Origin: Amphibacillus xylanus NBRC 15112
GTDB taxonomy: Bacteria > Bacillota > Bacilli > Bacillales > Amphibacillaceae
Direction: 5' to 3'
Assembly: GCF_000307165.1 (NCBI RefSeq)
Contig: NC_018704.1
Span: 1,798,001-1,862,000, forward strand
DNA length: 64,000 nucleotides
A model generated the notes under the pieces. That model had not been told where the DNA came from. It ran no database searches and saw nothing but the letters and a program-made list of their open reading frames with translations. Position 1 is the stretch's first letter, and every line of letters begins with the position of its first letter. This document shows positions 63,928 through 64,000 of this stretch, in pieces. The translations under genes were made by a program, and so were the position numbers.

Positions 63928-64000
63928 ATGGAAACAATTTTTTCAGGGATTCAACCTAGTGGTTCATTAACATTAGGAAATTATTTAGGCGCAATGAAAC
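63928..64000 (+). CDS. trpS: Tryptophanyl-tRNA synthetase, N-terminal fragment
   Basis: The first 24 codons (METIFSGIQPSGSLTLGNYL...) of TrpS run off the window edge. The start is ATG 63928 behind AAGGATTGG. The class I HIGH-like TLGNYLG is present. It attaches tryptophan to its tRNA and is controlled by the T-box directly upstream. Confidence 0.95.
   Translation, partial: METIFSGIQPSGSLTLGNYLGAMK

Overview
The window comes from a low-GC, endospore-forming Firmicute of the Bacillaceae type. Evidence: a gerA-type germinant receptor operon, the spore coat genes cotZ and cotO, the competence/stress block spx-mecA-coiA-pepF, a tryptophanyl-tRNA synthetase T-box, and a yjb gene order (trpS-opp-spx-mecA-coiA-pepF ... 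spxH-yjbK-sasB-nadK-yjbO-prpE ... fabI-cotO-cotZ) that matches the Bacillus subtilis region in outline with local rearrangement. Plant-polysaccharide genes (GH13 end, CBM9-CE15 esterase, GH43 xylosidase, sugar isomerase, Sde182-like protein), two of them preceded by CcpA (cre)-like sites, suggest a hemicellulose-using bacterium, possibly of the Amphibacillus/Oceanobacillus group. The genus is an inference.

Layout. 1-0.6 kb: end of a neopullulanase/cyclomaltodextrinase. 0.6-4.75 kb: a heterodimeric multidrug ABC exporter (bmrC-bmrD type) behind a leader peptide and attenuator. 4.79-5.3 kb: a strongly structured non-coding region ending in a long terminator, perhaps a large ncRNA. 5.4-12.4 kb: CE15 esterase, ilvD, and a LacI-sensor/PAS/GGDEF/EAL protein. 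12.4-20.4 kb: a nested mobile-element island. Two nearly identical inverted IS110-family elements each sit inside a REP-like repeat, which itself sits inside an ISL3-type element; an ISLre2 element interrupts the ISL3 transposase remnant. A short-chain dehydrogenase and a MATE pump lie between the two IS110 copies. 20.4-29.7 kb: GH43 xylosidase, sugar isomerase, C45 hydrolase, DUF368 lipid translocase, a surface protein, an ABC exporter and a second MATE pump. 30-34.2 kb: germination operon A-C-D-B. 34.2-38 kb: tRNA-Val, a RodA/FtsW pair, an acetyltransferase and a DUF421 protein. 38-43 kb: coat genes, fabI, mgtE, prpE. 43-53.6 kb: the yjb/competence/stress block. 54-64 kb: a DUF4015 protein, the opp oligopeptide transporter (D-F-B-C-A), an Sde182-like protein, a HesB-like protein, and the T-box with the start of trpS.

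The most notable reading is the IS110 element. Its upstream non-coding region folds into two internal loops. The donor loop carries guides matching the element's own right end (taagaaag) and left end (complement of aacatactaag). The target loop carries guides matching the site actually occupied (CGGAAA|GCG) in the REP repeat. This is a bridge RNA whose targeting can be read directly from the window. A second regulatory candidate is the 34-codon leader and attenuator in front of the bmrCD-type exporter, where leader segment 748-755 can pair with the 5' arm of the terminator.
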